A stretch of DNA of 64,000 bases. Source: Polyangiaceae bacterium (GTDB lineage Bacteria; Myxococcota_A; Polyangia; Polyangiales; Polyangiaceae). Under the pieces are notes generated by a model. That model was not told the DNA's origin, made no database searches, and saw only the letters and a list, made by a program, of their open reading frames with translations. Position 1 is the stretch's first letter. Each line of letters starts with the position of its first letter. The DNA lies in the NCBI GenBank assembly GCA_016715885.1, contig JADJXL010000015.1, positions 620,001 to 684,000 on the forward strand, read 5' to 3'. Shown piece after piece: positions 1 to 9,533 of the stretch. Made by a program: the position numbers and the translations under genes.

Positions 1-1
1 C

Positions 2-310
2 GAGGTGACGTTTCTGGATCGGCGGGACGAGGTGATTCCGCTGATGAGCCTTGCGAGCGTGTTTTCGCTGTCGGTGGGAGCTGGGACGAAGGCGCTGGTG
101 GTGCGTCGTAATGGGGCGCCGTTCGCTTTTTCGGTGAACCGGATTCTGGGCCAGGAGGAAGTCGTCGTCCGTCCGCTCGACGACCCGCTCGTGAAGGTGG
201 TGGGCATATCGGGGGCGACCGATCTCGGCGACGGGCGTCCGACGCTGGTGCTCGATCTCGTCGGATTGAGCGGTGCGCTGTCCAGGAACCCGAGCGAGGT
301 GTCACCATGA
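2..310 (+). CDS. cheA: CheA-type chemotaxis histidine kinase, C-terminal end (partial)
   Basis: Only the last 102 residues are in the window; the 5' end lies outside it. The visible part is a CheW-like (P5) regulatory domain: it starts with the RDEVIPL strand and contains the NRILGQEEVVVRPL and GDGRPTLVLD blocks typical of the CheA C-terminus, where the kinase docks on CheW and receptors. The phosphotransfer and ATPase domains are not visible, so the kinase identity rests on this domain plus context. The stop codon overlaps the cheW start (ATGA), and cheW, a receptor, cheR and cheB follow on the same strand. A stand-alone CheW-domain protein is the alternative. Confidence 0.82.
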   Translation, partial: EVTFLDRRDEVIPLMSLASVFSLSVGAGTKALVVRRNGAPFAFSVNRILGQEEVVVRPLDDPLVKVVGISGATDLGDGRPTLVLDLVGLSGALSRNPSEVSP

Positions 311-759
311 GCGAGCTTTACGTGGTTTTTCGAATCGAAGATGGCGAATACGTGCTTCCTGCGGCGGACGTGCTGCAGATGGAGTCGTTTTTGGGCGCGA
401 CGAAGGTGCCGGGGTCACCGGCTTACGTGGCGGGAATCATTCAGATTCGCGGTCGCGTCGTTCCGGTCGTGGATATGCGCATTCGTTTTGGATTGCCGCG
501 TGCAGAGCCGACGATGGATTCGCGGGTGGTGGTGGTCGAGAGTGGCGAACGGACGGTGGGGTTGCTGGTCGACAGCGCGCGTGAGGTGATCGACATTCCA
601 CCCGAGGCATTGCGCGCGCCGCCCGACTTTTTCCAGGATCAGGGCGCCGGGTTCATCAAAAGCGTTGCGCACGTGGAGCGGGGTGGCGGGGAAAAACGCT
701 TCGTCATGCTCGTGAGCTTCAAGAAAATCATTGGTGAGGGCAATGCTCATGTCAGTTGA
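307..759 (+). CDS. cheW: Chemotaxis coupling protein CheW
   Basis: A 150-residue single CheW domain, normal length for the family. It is a cytoplasmic adaptor joining the CheA P5 domain to receptor hairpin tips. Family signatures include the N-terminal FRIEDGEYVLPAADV strand and the block around residues 38-60 (GSPAYVAGIIQIRGRVVPVV), the usual PxYVxGxINxRGxxxPVxD signature. Its ATG overlaps the cheA stop and its end overlaps the start of the receptor gene, so the three are probably translationally coupled. Confidence 0.95.
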   Translation: MSELYVVFRIEDGEYVLPAADVLQMESFLGATKVPGSPAYVAGIIQIRGRVVPVVDMRIRFGLPRAEPTMDSRVVVVESGERTVGLLVDSAREVIDIPPEALRAPPDFFQDQGAGFIKSVAHVERGGGEKRFVMLVSFKKIIGEGNAHVS

Positions 760-3295
760 TGGCGAGGTTGAAGTCGATAAGGCTCTCGCGCGGGCGACGG
801 CCGCCGAGCGGGCGTTGCGACACGCTGCGACGCAGGCGCGAGCGATCGAGCAGGCTGCATCGCGTCTTGCAATGAGCAGGGACGAGCAAGCTGCAGCAAG
901 CGAGCAAGCTCGGGGATTGGTCGACAACGTGACGAGCGGTATGGAGCAAACGCTGGGGACGGCGCACGTGCTGGAACGTGCGCTCCAGCGGATCCAGGAT
1001 GGGACGTCGGAGGTGCTGCAGGGGCTCGAGTCGGCAGCGGGTGCACTTCAGCAGCTTGCGCCGTCGCTCGCGAACGCGCGTGGCGATAGCGAAACGCTGG
1101 CGAATTCGGTGGATGCGACGGCGGCGGGGCTGGAACAGCTTGCACGTTCGGTCAAGGTGGTGGCGGCTTCGGCCGAGGATTTGGCGGCGACGAGCGAAGA
1201 ATTGCTTGCGACGGCGAGCGCGACCATTGCGGATATCGGGCAGCTCGCCGAGCGGGGACAATCGACGGCTTCGACGACGGAGGAGGTTGCGTCGACGATC
1301 GAGCAGATGGCGCGAGGCATTGGGAGGTTGTCGACCGATGCGAAGGGGGTTGGCGAGCGGATCGATTCGATGGCTGCAAGCGTGACGACGTGCAGCACGG
1401 CGCTCGATCGGGTGGCGCGTGACACGGCGGATACGGCGAGCGCGGTGGAGGAGACGGCAGCGACGGCGGAGCAAATGGCGCGGAACGTGGCGGGTGTTGC
1501 GCAGGATGCGAAGTCGCTGGAGTCGGCGGCGGGGCAGGTGGCGAGCACGGTGACGGAGATCGCGGCGTCGGTGGAGCAAGTCGCGGCGACGTCGGAGAAG
1601 AACGCTGCGGCCATCGAAGCAAACGCGGCGGCGGCGGAGGAGCTTGCGCGATCGGCGCAAGCGGTGGCGCAAAGCGCTTCGCAAATCAACGGGCTTGCGG
1701 GGACGAGCGCGACGGCTGCGGGGCAGGTCGAAGCGTCCACGCGACGGATCGTGACGATTTTGGATGCCGCGCGGAGGAGCGCCGAGCGGAGCACGACGGT
1801 CGCGCGTGAAGGAGCGGTGACCGTGGGCAAGTCGATTGCGGGGCTCGGGAGCATTCGGCAGGCAATGGCGGATTCGGCGGGGGTGATGAAGGAAATGGGG
1901 CGCCGTGCGGAGGAGATTGGGGACATCGTTCAAACGATCAACATGATCGCGGATCGGACGAACCTTTTGTCATTGAATGCGAGCATCGAGGCTGCGCGTG
2001 CTGGTGAACACGGGCGGGGGTTTGCGGTGGTCGCAGAGGAAATTCGCGCGCTTTCCGACCGAGCGGCTGCGGCGAGCTCGGACATTGGCAAGATTGTTCG
2101 AGGTCTTCAAACGACGGCGCGCGAAGCTGTTGCGGCATCGACGGAAGGGGTGAAGGTTGCCGAAGAGGGGACTCGACTGGCTGCCGACGCGGAACGAGCG
2201 CTGTCGGAGATTCTCGAGGGGGTCGAAGGGCTGGGCAGTGCGGTGCGCGATGTCGACCGGGCCAACGCGGATCAGGTGCAAGCGGTGGCGTCGATGGTGC
2301 AAACGGCGGCGAGCGTGAACCAGGAGAGCAAGGCGATTGCGCGTGCGGCGGCCGAACAGACGACGGCGATTCAGGCGTTGGCGCAGGGCAGCAACGAGAT
2401 GCGACGCATGGCTCGGCAAACGCGGGAGGCTACGAGCGATCAGGCGCGGGCGTTGCGCGATGTGGTGCGAGCGAACACGCAGCTCACGGCGAGCGCAGAG
2501 AAGGTATCACGTGCGACGGAGGAGCAGGCGACGGGGGCATCGCAACTGGCCAAAGCGGCGATGCAAATGCGGTCGCTGACGCACCAGACGAGCGTTGCGA
2601 TGGCGGAGCAGACGCGCGCGCTGGAAGGGGTGAGCGCATCGGCGCAAGAGGTGGTGCGCGCGACGCAACGCATGATCTCGGTGGCAGCGGAGCAAGCGAC
2701 GGGGGCGGCCGAGGTTGCGCGAGCCATGGACGACACGCGTCAGCAGGTGGCGCAGATGGCACGGCTCATCGCGGAACGGGCGCGCGCGGGGGAGCAATTG
2801 GACGTCGCTGCCCGCCAAGTTGCCACGCTGGCGGCGAACCTCACGGCTGCAACGAGCGAACAAGCGGACGCGACGGGATCACTGGTGCGCGAGAGCGATG
2901 CCGTTCGGCGCGTCGCGAAGCAAACGGCCCGCGCGGTCGCCGAGCAAGCGGAGGCCGTGGGGACGCTCGCTGCAACGGTGTCCCGGCAGACGGCGAGCAT
3001 GAGCACGATTGCCCGTACGGTGGCGGAGCAAGCCGATGCGGCGGCGAGCTTCGTGACGGCGCTGGTCGATGCGCGATCGCGGACGCGCGAGCTTGGGGCG
3101 CTCATGACGGCGCAGCTCCGCGAGGCAGCGGTTTTCGATAGCAACGTGGGAAGCGTCGTCGAGCAGATTGGGCTGGTTCGGCAGGCGAACGCCGAGCACG
3201 CGGAGACATTGGCGAGTTTGTCGTCGACGCTCTCCGAAATCCAGGCGGCCCGCAGAACGACCAACGAATCAACTACACCGACGGAGTTACCGTGA
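749..3295 (+). CDS. Soluble methyl-accepting chemotaxis protein without a sensor domain
   Basis: A cytoplasmic chemoreceptor of about 848 residues. The conserved signalling tip (IADRTNLLSLNASIEAARAGE, then GRGFAVVAEEIR) lies near residues 400-430, almost exactly mid-protein. Everything else is Ala/Gln/Glu/Thr-rich heptad sequence, so the protein looks like one very long antiparallel coiled-coil hairpin. No transmembrane segment, PAS, GAF or other ligand domain is visible. No CheR-tethering pentapeptide is seen at the C-terminus. The start at 749 is preferred because GAGGG (736-740) sits 8 bases upstream; an ATG at 743 and a TTG at 731 are also in frame. It overlaps cheW and, by ATGA, the HEAT-repeat gene. 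Confidence 0.93.
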   Translation: MSVDGEVEVDKALARATAAERALRHAATQARAIEQAASRLAMSRDEQAAASEQARGLVDNVTSGMEQTLGTAHVLERALQRIQDGTSEVLQGLESAAGALQQLAPSLANARGDSETLANSVDATAAGLEQLARSVKVVAASAEDLAATSEELLATASATIADIGQLAERGQSTASTTEEVASTIEQMARGIGRLSTDAKGVGERIDSMAASVTTCSTALDRVARDTADTASAVEETAATAEQMARNVAGVAQDAKSLESAAGQVASTVTEIAASVEQVAATSEKNAAAIEANAAAAEELARSAQAVAQSASQINGLAGTSATAAGQVEASTRRIVTILDAARRSAERSTTVAREGAVTVGKSIAGLGSIRQAMADSAGVMKEMGRRAEEIGDIVQTINMIADRTNLLSLNASIEAARAGEHGRGFAVVAEEIRALSDRAAAASSDIGKIVRGLQTTAREAVAASTEGVKVAEEGTRLAADAERALSEILEGVEGLGSAVRDVDRANADQVQAVASMVQTAASVNQESKAIARAAAEQTTAIQALAQGSNEMRRMARQTREATSDQARALRDVVRANTQLTASAEKVSRATEEQATGASQLAKAAMQMRSLTHQTSVAMAEQTRALEGVSASAQEVVRATQRMISVAAEQATGAAEVARAMDDTRQQVAQMARLIAERARAGEQLDVAARQVATLAANLTAATSEQADATGSLVRESDAVRRVAKQTARAVAEQAEAVGTLAATVSRQTASMSTIARTVAEQADAAASFVTALVDARSRTRELGALMTAQLREAAVFDSNVGSVVEQIGLVRQANAEHAETLASLSSTLSEIQAARRTTNESTTPTELP

Positions 3296-5646
3296 TGATA
3301 CGGCCAGCGTTCCCGCTTTCAGACGGGGAGCGACGGCGCGCCGAAGAGGTGGATCGACTCAGTGCCATGGGGCATGCGGGAGTGCCGGAGCTGCTCGAAA
3401 TGCTGGCGGATCCGAGCTGGACGGTGCGACGTGGCGTGATTGCGTCGCTTGCGTCCCTTGGAGATGCGGCCGTGGGACCGCTTTGCGACGTACTCCGCCA
3501 TCGGCGCGACAACGAATCGCGCATCGCCGCGGCCGTGGATGCCCTCGTCGCATCCGTTGGGGACGTCGATTCCGAAGTGCTCGCCCTATCGAGCTGGCCC
3601 GACCCCGCGGTCGTCGCCGATGCCGCCCAAATCTTGGGTCGCCGCCGAACGTCCGCCGCTGCTGCGCGTCTTGCGGAGCTTGCCGCGCATAACGACGACA
3701 ACGTCGCGGTCGCGGCCATCGAAGCGCTCGGGCGAATTGGCGGCCGTGGCGTGGTGGACGCGCTCGTGCGCGCCGTTACCACCGACAAATTCTTCCGCAC
3801 CTTTCCAGCCATCGACGTTCTTGGGCGAAGTCGCGACCCGCGCGCAGTCGGCCCGCTCGCGAACCTGCTCGAGGACCCACGATACATGCTGGAAGCCGCA
3901 CAAGCGCTCGGCTGTACGGGAAGCCGCAGCGCCGTAGCGCCCCTCGTCCGTTTGATCTCTCAGCCGGGTGACGCCATCGTTCGAGTCGCGGCGCGAGCGC
4001 TCGCTACGCTGCGAGAGCGGCACGAGGAGCTTTACGGGGTCACGCTGCCCATCGACGATGCGATTCGCCGGGCAGCGCCCATGCCGGTCACCGTGCGGCG
4101 GCTCGTGCAGAGTTTGAGGGACGCGAGCGAGGCGGATCAGGTTGCGCTCTCCGCCGTCCTCGGCGCGATGGGCTGCGACATCTCCGTCGGGGCGTTGACC
4201 GGCCTGCTGGATCACGCGCCGCCCGTGGCAAATGCCGCTGCCGACGCGCTTTTGCGCACGACGCAGGGCACGCAGGCGCGCATTTTCGACGCGCTCCGTG
4301 ACGGTGACAGCCCTCGCCGGCTCCTCTTGCTGCCGCTCGTGACCAGCAAGTCAGCGGCCCCCGAGGTCATTCAATGCACGCGGGACGCCGATCCCGAGGT
4401 GCGCGCCGCCGCATGCGACGCCCTCGGGCGGACCAGCGATTTCCGCGCGCTCGACGCGCTCTTCCCGCTGCTCGCCGATACCAACGGCCGCGTCGTCCAC
4501 GCCGCGATCTCCGCCATCCAGGCGCTCGGCGGCCCCCGCGCCGAGCAGCTCGCGCTCGCCGCGGCAGAGAGCCAGGTGCCGGAGGTGCGTCGCGCAGCTC
4601 TCCGCATCCTCGGCTACTTCGGATTCGAGGCAGCGCTCCCGGTCTTTCTCGAACGATTGCGCGATCCGGATGCCCGCGTCCGTGAGCTCGCCGTCGCCGG
4701 GCTGCCGTTCGTGGACAATCCCCGAGCGCTCGAAGCGCTCCTCGAGGTGACTCGTGCGCAGGATGCGCGCTCCCGAGCTGCGGCGGTGCGCGCTCTTGGC
4801 CAGGCGACGCCCGAGCCACGCGTCCTCGACCGCCTCGTCGAAGCGCTCGACGATACCGACGCGTGGGTGCGTTATTACGCGTGCAAGTCCCTTGGTCGCA
4901 TGGGGCACGTCGAGGCTGCGGCGCGCATCGCCGAACGGCTTGGCGACGAAGCAGGCCAGGTCCGGGTCGGCGCGGTCGAGGCGCTCAGCTTGCTGAAGAG
5001 CGACATTGCGCTGCAAACCTTGCAGACAGCCACGCAAGAAGCGGATCCGGACGTCCAGCGAGCAGCGCTGATTGGCCTCGGTCTCGCGGGGCAGGCCGAA
5101 TCGATCCCGTACCTGACCGCGGCGATGGCGTCACCCGACGCAGCGACCCGGCTCGTCGCCACCTCGGCGCTGGCAGGGTTTTCTGGGCCTCGCGTATTGC
5201 AGGCGCTATCGTGTGCGGTGGGTGACGAAGATGAGAACGTGGCCGCGGCGGCACTCGGTATCCTTGCGGCCATTCCCGGCGTCGAAGCAACACGGGCGCT
5301 CGTCGGATGGCTCGGTGGACCAAGGCACGAGCGCGTGTTTTTGGCACTTGCGACGCCGGTGCCGGGGCGCGTGGAAGGGCTCGTCGAAGCGCTCGAAACG
5401 GCGGATGACGAGCGTTCGGCACACCTCGCCACGGCGCTCGCGCGGATGCGCAAGGAATACGCGAGCGCTGCGCTGGTCGCGGCCCTCGGCTCGCGAAACG
5501 CCGCAGCGAGAAAGGCGGTGGCCACCGCGCTTGCTGCCGTCGGTATGCGCGAAGCTTTCCCGATGCTCGAGCAAGCGTCCGCCCTGGATCCCGATCCGGA
5601 GGTCCGACGAGTGTGCTCGCTCGTCGTCGCGCAATGGGCCGCATGA
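3292..5646 (+). CDS. HEAT-repeat protein in the chemosensory operon
   Basis: A 784-residue protein built almost entirely of about 30-residue HEAT / PBS-lyase-type helical repeats. The recurring pattern is DPDxxVRxAAxxALGxxG, with units such as DPEVRAAACDALGR, DPDARVRELAVAGL and DTDAWVRYYACKSLGRMG. No catalytic motif, signal peptide or membrane span is visible, so it is probably a cytoplasmic scaffold. It overlaps the receptor gene upstream and cheR downstream (both ATGA), so it is an integral member of the operon. Its partner is unknown; binding of the receptor array or of CheR/CheB is inference. Confidence 0.9.
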   Translation: MMIRPAFPLSDGERRRAEEVDRLSAMGHAGVPELLEMLADPSWTVRRGVIASLASLGDAAVGPLCDVLRHRRDNESRIAAAVDALVASVGDVDSEVLALSSWPDPAVVADAAQILGRRRTSAAAARLAELAAHNDDNVAVAAIEALGRIGGRGVVDALVRAVTTDKFFRTFPAIDVLGRSRDPRAVGPLANLLEDPRYMLEAAQALGCTGSRSAVAPLVRLISQPGDAIVRVAARALATLRERHEELYGVTLPIDDAIRRAAPMPVTVRRLVQSLRDASEADQVALSAVLGAMGCDISVGALTGLLDHAPPVANAAADALLRTTQGTQARIFDALRDGDSPRRLLLLPLVTSKSAAPEVIQCTRDADPEVRAAACDALGRTSDFRALDALFPLLADTNGRVVHAAISAIQALGGPRAEQLALAAAESQVPEVRRAALRILGYFGFEAALPVFLERLRDPDARVRELAVAGLPFVDNPRALEALLEVTRAQDARSRAAAVRALGQATPEPRVLDRLVEALDDTDAWVRYYACKSLGRMGHVEAAARIAERLGDEAGQVRVGAVEALSLLKSDIALQTLQTATQEADPDVQRAALIGLGLAGQAESIPYLTAAMASPDAATRLVATSALAGFSGPRVLQALSCAVGDEDENVAAAALGILAAIPGVEATRALVGWLGGPRHERVFLALATPVPGRVEGLVEALETADDERSAHLATALARMRKEYASAALVAALGSRNAAARKAVATALAAVGMREAFPMLEQASALDPDPEVRRVCSLVVAQWAA

Positions 5647-6473
5647 GCACCATGCCCCTGACCCCTCAACTGTATGCCATCTTCAACGCGCTCATCGAAG
5701 AGCGACTCGGAATCCATTATGGTCCGCGGGACATGGACCTATTCGGCTCGAAAGTGACCGTACGCGCCGCAGACGCCGGATTCGATTCACTTCTCGATTA
5801 TTACTACTTCCTTCGATACGACCCCGCCGGCGCAGAAGAATTCGACGCCTTGGTCGACGCCCTGGTCGTCGGCGAAACCTATTTTTTTCGCGAGCTCGAA
5901 CCGCTCGTCGTGATCATCCGCGATCTCGTCACCCGCATACGAAACGGACAAACCGAGCATCGGCCTCGGATCTGGTCGGCTGCGTGTTCCACGGGCGAGG
6001 AACCTTACACCGTTGCGATATTGCTTGCCGAACACGATATGCTCGACAAGGTGGACATCGTCGCCAGTGACATCAGCGCGCGCGCCATCCAACGAGCGAA
6101 GGCGGGCGAATTCGGCTCTCGGGCATTGCGGGAGCACGCGCCCATTCCCGATTTCGCCCGTCCGTGGATCACGCGCGACGGCGATCGAGTCATCGTGAGC
6201 GATCGAATACGAAGTGCAGTTGATTTCCGGCGAATCAATCTCGTCGACGACGACGCCATTCGCTCGCTCGGGACGTTCGATCTCATTCTCTGCCGAAATG
6301 TGCTCATCTATTTTCAGGATGCGACGGCTCGCCGCGTCGTCGATAACCTTGGCCGCGCGCTTCGACGCGGGGGCACGCTTCTCGTGGGTATCGCGGAATC
6401 ACTCTACCGCCTCGGCACTTCGCTCACGTGCGAGGAGCGCGGGGGCGTGTTCGTATACCGGCAGGTGGCTTGA
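5643..6473 (+). CDS. cheR: Chemotaxis protein methyltransferase CheR
   Basis: A 276-residue SAM-dependent methyltransferase that methylates glutamates on chemoreceptors. The N-terminal helical domain contains the RLGIHYG segment. The catalytic domain has the SAM motif WSAACSTGEEPYT, the acidic VASDIS strand, and LILCRNVLIYF followed by GGTLLVGIAESL, all diagnostic of CheR. The start is placed at ATG 5643, which overlaps the HEAT-gene stop as ATGA; an in-frame GTG at 5613 would extend it back into that gene. cheB follows 2 bases after the stop. Confidence 0.96.
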   Translation: MSTMPLTPQLYAIFNALIEERLGIHYGPRDMDLFGSKVTVRAADAGFDSLLDYYYFLRYDPAGAEEFDALVDALVVGETYFFRELEPLVVIIRDLVTRIRNGQTEHRPRIWSAACSTGEEPYTVAILLAEHDMLDKVDIVASDISARAIQRAKAGEFGSRALREHAPIPDFARPWITRDGDRVIVSDRIRSAVDFRRINLVDDDAIRSLGTFDLILCRNVLIYFQDATARRVVDNLGRALRRGGTLLVGIAESLYRLGTSLTCEERGGVFVYRQVA

Positions 6474-6475
6474 CG

Positions 6476-7513
6476 GTGGCGACTCGAAAGATTCGCGTGC
6501 TCGTGGTCGACGATTCGGCTTTCGCGCGGAAAGTGCTGCGGGAGGTGCTCCAGAAGCATCCGAACATCGAAGTTGTCGACACCGCGCGGGATGGTTTGGA
6601 TGCATTGGAGAAAATTGCCGAGTACGCGCCCGACGTGGTCGTGCTCGACCTTTTGATGCCAAACCTCGATGGTATAGGCGTGCTCCGAGCGCTTCCGGCG
6701 GTTGGCGCGCCCGTGGTGGTCGTGGTGAGCACGCTGGACGAGCAGAGCGAGCTTTGGCGCGAAGCATTGGCAAACGGAGCCGCCGCGCTGGTCCACAAGC
6801 CCACGGCGCTTGCAACGGACCGACTTTACGAATTGTCGAACGAGCTCGTCCAACGCGTCCTTTCCGGGGGAGCCGAACGTATACCCTCGGAGCCGTCTCC
6901 ATCGCAGGCAACATCATTGCGCGATGCAATCGCAAACCCTTCGGGGCGCACGAGCCTCGTCGTCATTGGCACATCGACGGGCGGGCCTCAGGCGCTCACG
7001 CGTCTATTGACTTCGTTGCCGGCCAATTTTCCGGTGCCCATTGCGACTGCATTGCACATCCCGGCCGGGTATACCGCATCCCTCGCGAAGCGTATCGATC
7101 AGGCCAGCGCGATATCCGTCGTGGAGGCGTCGGATGACTTGGAGATTCCGCCGGGGCATGCGGTGATTGCGCCCGGCGGCATGCACCTCGTGGTGGAGCG
7201 GCGCGGGACACGGGCATTTGCACGATTGCAACGCGGCACATTCGATAGCCCCCATTGCCCGTCGGTAAACCTTCTTTTCGAGAGCGCGGCGGCGCAATTC
7301 GGCTCGGGCGTGATCGGAGTGGTCCTGACGGGCATGGGCGACGATGGCCTCGCCGGAGCGCGCGCCATTCGGGAAGCCGGCGGGATCATCCTGAGCGAAG
7401 CGGAATCGTCGTGTATCGTGTATGGAATGCCGCGTTGCGTGTACGAAGCGGGTTTGTCGGCGGCGGAAGCGCCTATCGAGACCATGGGCAAGATGCTGAT
7501 GGCGCACGTATGA
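6476..7513 (+). CDS. cheB: Chemotaxis response regulator / protein-glutamate methylesterase CheB
   Basis: About 345 residues. The N-terminal receiver domain has the acidic pair in VVDDS and the phosphoacceptor Asp in VVLDLLMPNLDG. After a linker comes the methylesterase domain with the Ser-His-Asp triad visible in GTSTGGPQA (Ser), ALHIPAGYT (His) and LTGMGDDG (Asp). It removes methyl groups from receptor glutamates and adapts the pathway together with CheR. The start is placed at GTG 6476, just after the cheR stop; an in-frame GTG at 6428 would overlap cheR by 46 bases. It is the last recognisable gene of the operon. Confidence 0.95.
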   Translation: MATRKIRVLVVDDSAFARKVLREVLQKHPNIEVVDTARDGLDALEKIAEYAPDVVVLDLLMPNLDGIGVLRALPAVGAPVVVVVSTLDEQSELWREALANGAAALVHKPTALATDRLYELSNELVQRVLSGGAERIPSEPSPSQATSLRDAIANPSGRTSLVVIGTSTGGPQALTRLLTSLPANFPVPIATALHIPAGYTASLAKRIDQASAISVVEASDDLEIPPGHAVIAPGGMHLVVERRGTRAFARLQRGTFDSPHCPSVNLLFESAAAQFGSGVIGVVLTGMGDDGLAGARAIREAGGIILSEAESSCIVYGMPRCVYEAGLSAAEAPIETMGKMLMAHV

Positions 7514-7600
7514 TGGCACGTTTGTCTCACAATGCAATACGTCGATGGCGCGCATCGTTGGCCCTTGCTATCGGCCGGTTGCTGTTCTAAGAAGCGGCCC

Positions 7601-8011
7601 ATGCGTCGAGCGTTCTCCGTTGCTGTTTATCCTCGCTTCAAGGGTCGCGTGCTGCTCATTCATCACCGGCGCCTTGGCATTTGGCTTCCCCCGGGAGGCG
7701 AAATTCACGAAGGCGAAACGCCTCTCGAAGCTGCGGCGCGCGAACTGCGCGAAGAAACGGGCCTCGAAGGTCGCTTCCCCACAACGAGCGAAATCGATGG
7801 CACTCCACCCGGGCTCATCGGTTATGAAGAACATATCGCCGGAAGCAAAGGGATGCACATGAACTTCGTATTCGTCGTGGACGTCGATACCGACGACGTG
7901 CGACCGAACGACGAATTCGAAAAGTGGAAATGGGTCGACCATTTCGACGACATTGGCGGTCCACCCAATGTCGCGCAACTCGGTATCGTGGCGCTTGCGG
8001 CCGGAAAATAA
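7601..8011 (+). CDS. Nudix hydrolase
   Basis: A 136-residue Nudix-fold pyrophosphohydrolase. A complete Nudix box, GX5EX7REUXEEXGU, is seen as GGEIHEGETPLEAAARELRE followed by ETGLEG, which holds the metal-binding glutamates. The Nudix box gives the reaction class (cleavage of nucleoside diphosphates linked to X) but not the substrate. ATG 7601 is chosen because the conserved first strand (RAFSVAVYPRF) starts there; the longer frame from 7532 adds 23 unconserved residues. It ends 3 bases from the convergent NDH-2 gene. Confidence 0.9.
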   Translation: MRRAFSVAVYPRFKGRVLLIHHRRLGIWLPPGGEIHEGETPLEAAARELREETGLEGRFPTTSEIDGTPPGLIGYEEHIAGSKGMHMNFVFVVDVDTDDVRPNDEFEKWKWVDHFDDIGGPPNVAQLGIVALAAGK

Positions 8012-8014
8012 TGC

Positions 8015-9346
8015 TCAATCGCCCGTTGGCATCGATATTCTGCGAGCAGACGGGATGGGGCCGTCGGGCGCTGCGGCGAGCAAGAGCGTCTGTTCAGCGC
8101 GATTCGTGTGCGTAATGAGCCGCGCGCCTCGTTTCCACGTGAAGTATTGCCAGCCCCAATTGAACATGACGACGAAACGATTGCGGAATCCTATCAAGAA
8201 AAACACGTGAATCGCCATCCATGCAAGCCAAGCGAGCATGCCGGACAGCTCGAGGCTCTTGACTTTGGCAATGGCCCTTCGGCGTCCTACGGTGGCCATC
8301 GTGCCTTTGTCGAGGTATTCGAAAGGCTTGCGAGGTTTGCCCGAAAGATCGGCGCGAATCGTTGCCGCAACGTAATTGCCTTGTTGAATGGCGGCGGGAC
8401 ATAAGCCTGGCACGTCGACGCCATGGACGTCACGCATGGCGGCCATGTCTCCAATGGCAAAGACTTCGGGATGACCTGGAATCGAGCAATCGGTCCCGAC
8501 GACGACGCGGCCGCCTCGGTCGAGATCCACGCCCAGGTTTTTCGCGAATGACGTCCCGCGAATACCTGCCGCCCAAACGACCGTTGCTGCGGGTAGCCGC
8601 GTTCCGTCCTTGAATGCAATGCCCGATTCATCGATATGCGCGACGGGGTCACCTTTGTGCACTTCGACGCCCAAGGTAGCGAGCTGCGCTTCGGCTCGAT
8701 CGCTCAGGGCTTCTGGAAATGCCGATAAGATGCGCGGTCCTGCTTCGACGAGCACCACGCGCGTGGCCGATGGATCGATGGCGCGGAAATCGCGCGCCAA
8801 TACATGCCTGGCGAGCTCCGAAAAAGCCCCCGCCATTTCCACGCCCGTGGGACCTCCACCAATCACTGCGAACGTAAGGAGTCTTTTTCGCGCTTCGGGG
8901 TCCGTCGAACGCTCGGCCGCTTCGAATGCCAAAAGCATTCGCTCGCGTATCGACAATGCTTCGTCGAGTGTTTTCAGGCCGAGCGCATGCGAAGCCCAAT
9001 CGTCGTGTCCAAAATAGTTGTGCGTGGCTCCGACGGCCAAGACGAGATAATCATAAGCGACCTCGCCTTTGTCGAGCAAAAGCCGTTTTTCTTGCAAATC
9101 GACGCCTTTCGCTTCGGCCAGGAGCACGCGAGCGTTTTTCTGGGCCGAGAGGACGGATCGAATCGGGACTGCGATGTCTGCGGGGGACAATCCCGCCGTG
9201 GCGACTTGGTAAAGCAGCGGCTGAAACAGATGGTGGTTCGTGCGGTCCACGAGCGTCACGCGTACGGGTGTGCTTCGGAGCGACATGGCCGCGTTGAGTC
9301 CCCCGAACCCGCCACCGACAATCACCACGTGCTTCCGATCACTCAC
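8015..9346 (-). CDS. ndh: Type II NADH dehydrogenase (NDH-2)
   Basis: A 443-residue membrane-associated FAD enzyme that passes electrons from NADH to quinone without pumping protons. The N-terminal dinucleotide fold is IVGGGFGGLNAA, followed by the HHLFQPLLYQVATAGLSP segment typical of NDH-2. A second Rossmann motif is VIGGGPTGVEMAG, and the FAD-ribityl motif is VFAIGDMA. Near the C-terminus is a hydrophobic stretch (LAWLAWMAIHVFFLIGF) likely to anchor it to the inner membrane face. Start GTG 9346 is chosen because GGGAGG lies at 9353-9358, about 6 bases upstream. Confidence 0.94.
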   Translation of the reverse strand: MSDRKHVVIVGGGFGGLNAAMSLRSTPVRVTLVDRTNHHLFQPLLYQVATAGLSPADIAVPIRSVLSAQKNARVLLAEAKGVDLQEKRLLLDKGEVAYDYLVLAVGATHNYFGHDDWASHALGLKTLDEALSIRERMLLAFEAAERSTDPEARKRLLTFAVIGGGPTGVEMAGAFSELARHVLARDFRAIDPSATRVVLVEAGPRILSAFPEALSDRAEAQLATLGVEVHKGDPVAHIDESGIAFKDGTRLPAATVVWAAGIRGTSFAKNLGVDLDRGGRVVVGTDCSIPGHPEVFAIGDMAAMRDVHGVDVPGLCPAAIQQGNYVAATIRADLSGKPRKPFEYLDKGTMATVGRRRAIAKVKSLELSGMLAWLAWMAIHVFFLIGFRNRFVVMFNWGWQYFTWKRGARLITHTNRAEQTLLLAAAPDGPIPSARRISMPTGD

Positions 9347-9533
9347 GCGTAGCCTCCCATCACCGAGCCCAGTAGAGCCGATCCCACGGTACAATCGAAG
9401 TCTTCGGCGGAGGCGTGGAAGTCCAGCGCACCAAGGATTTTAGCGTGTCTTGGGAAAAACATGGTGTCACGCGCGTTTGAGGTTGGCTTGGGCAGCGATC
9501 CCGTGCTACTCGGGTGGCGCTCTGACATGAGCT

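Noticed and set aside
752..1933. A 393-codon open frame on the minus strand
   Set aside because: It is antisense to the chemoreceptor, is Arg/His-rich with no family pattern, and arises from GC-biased codon use of the real gene.
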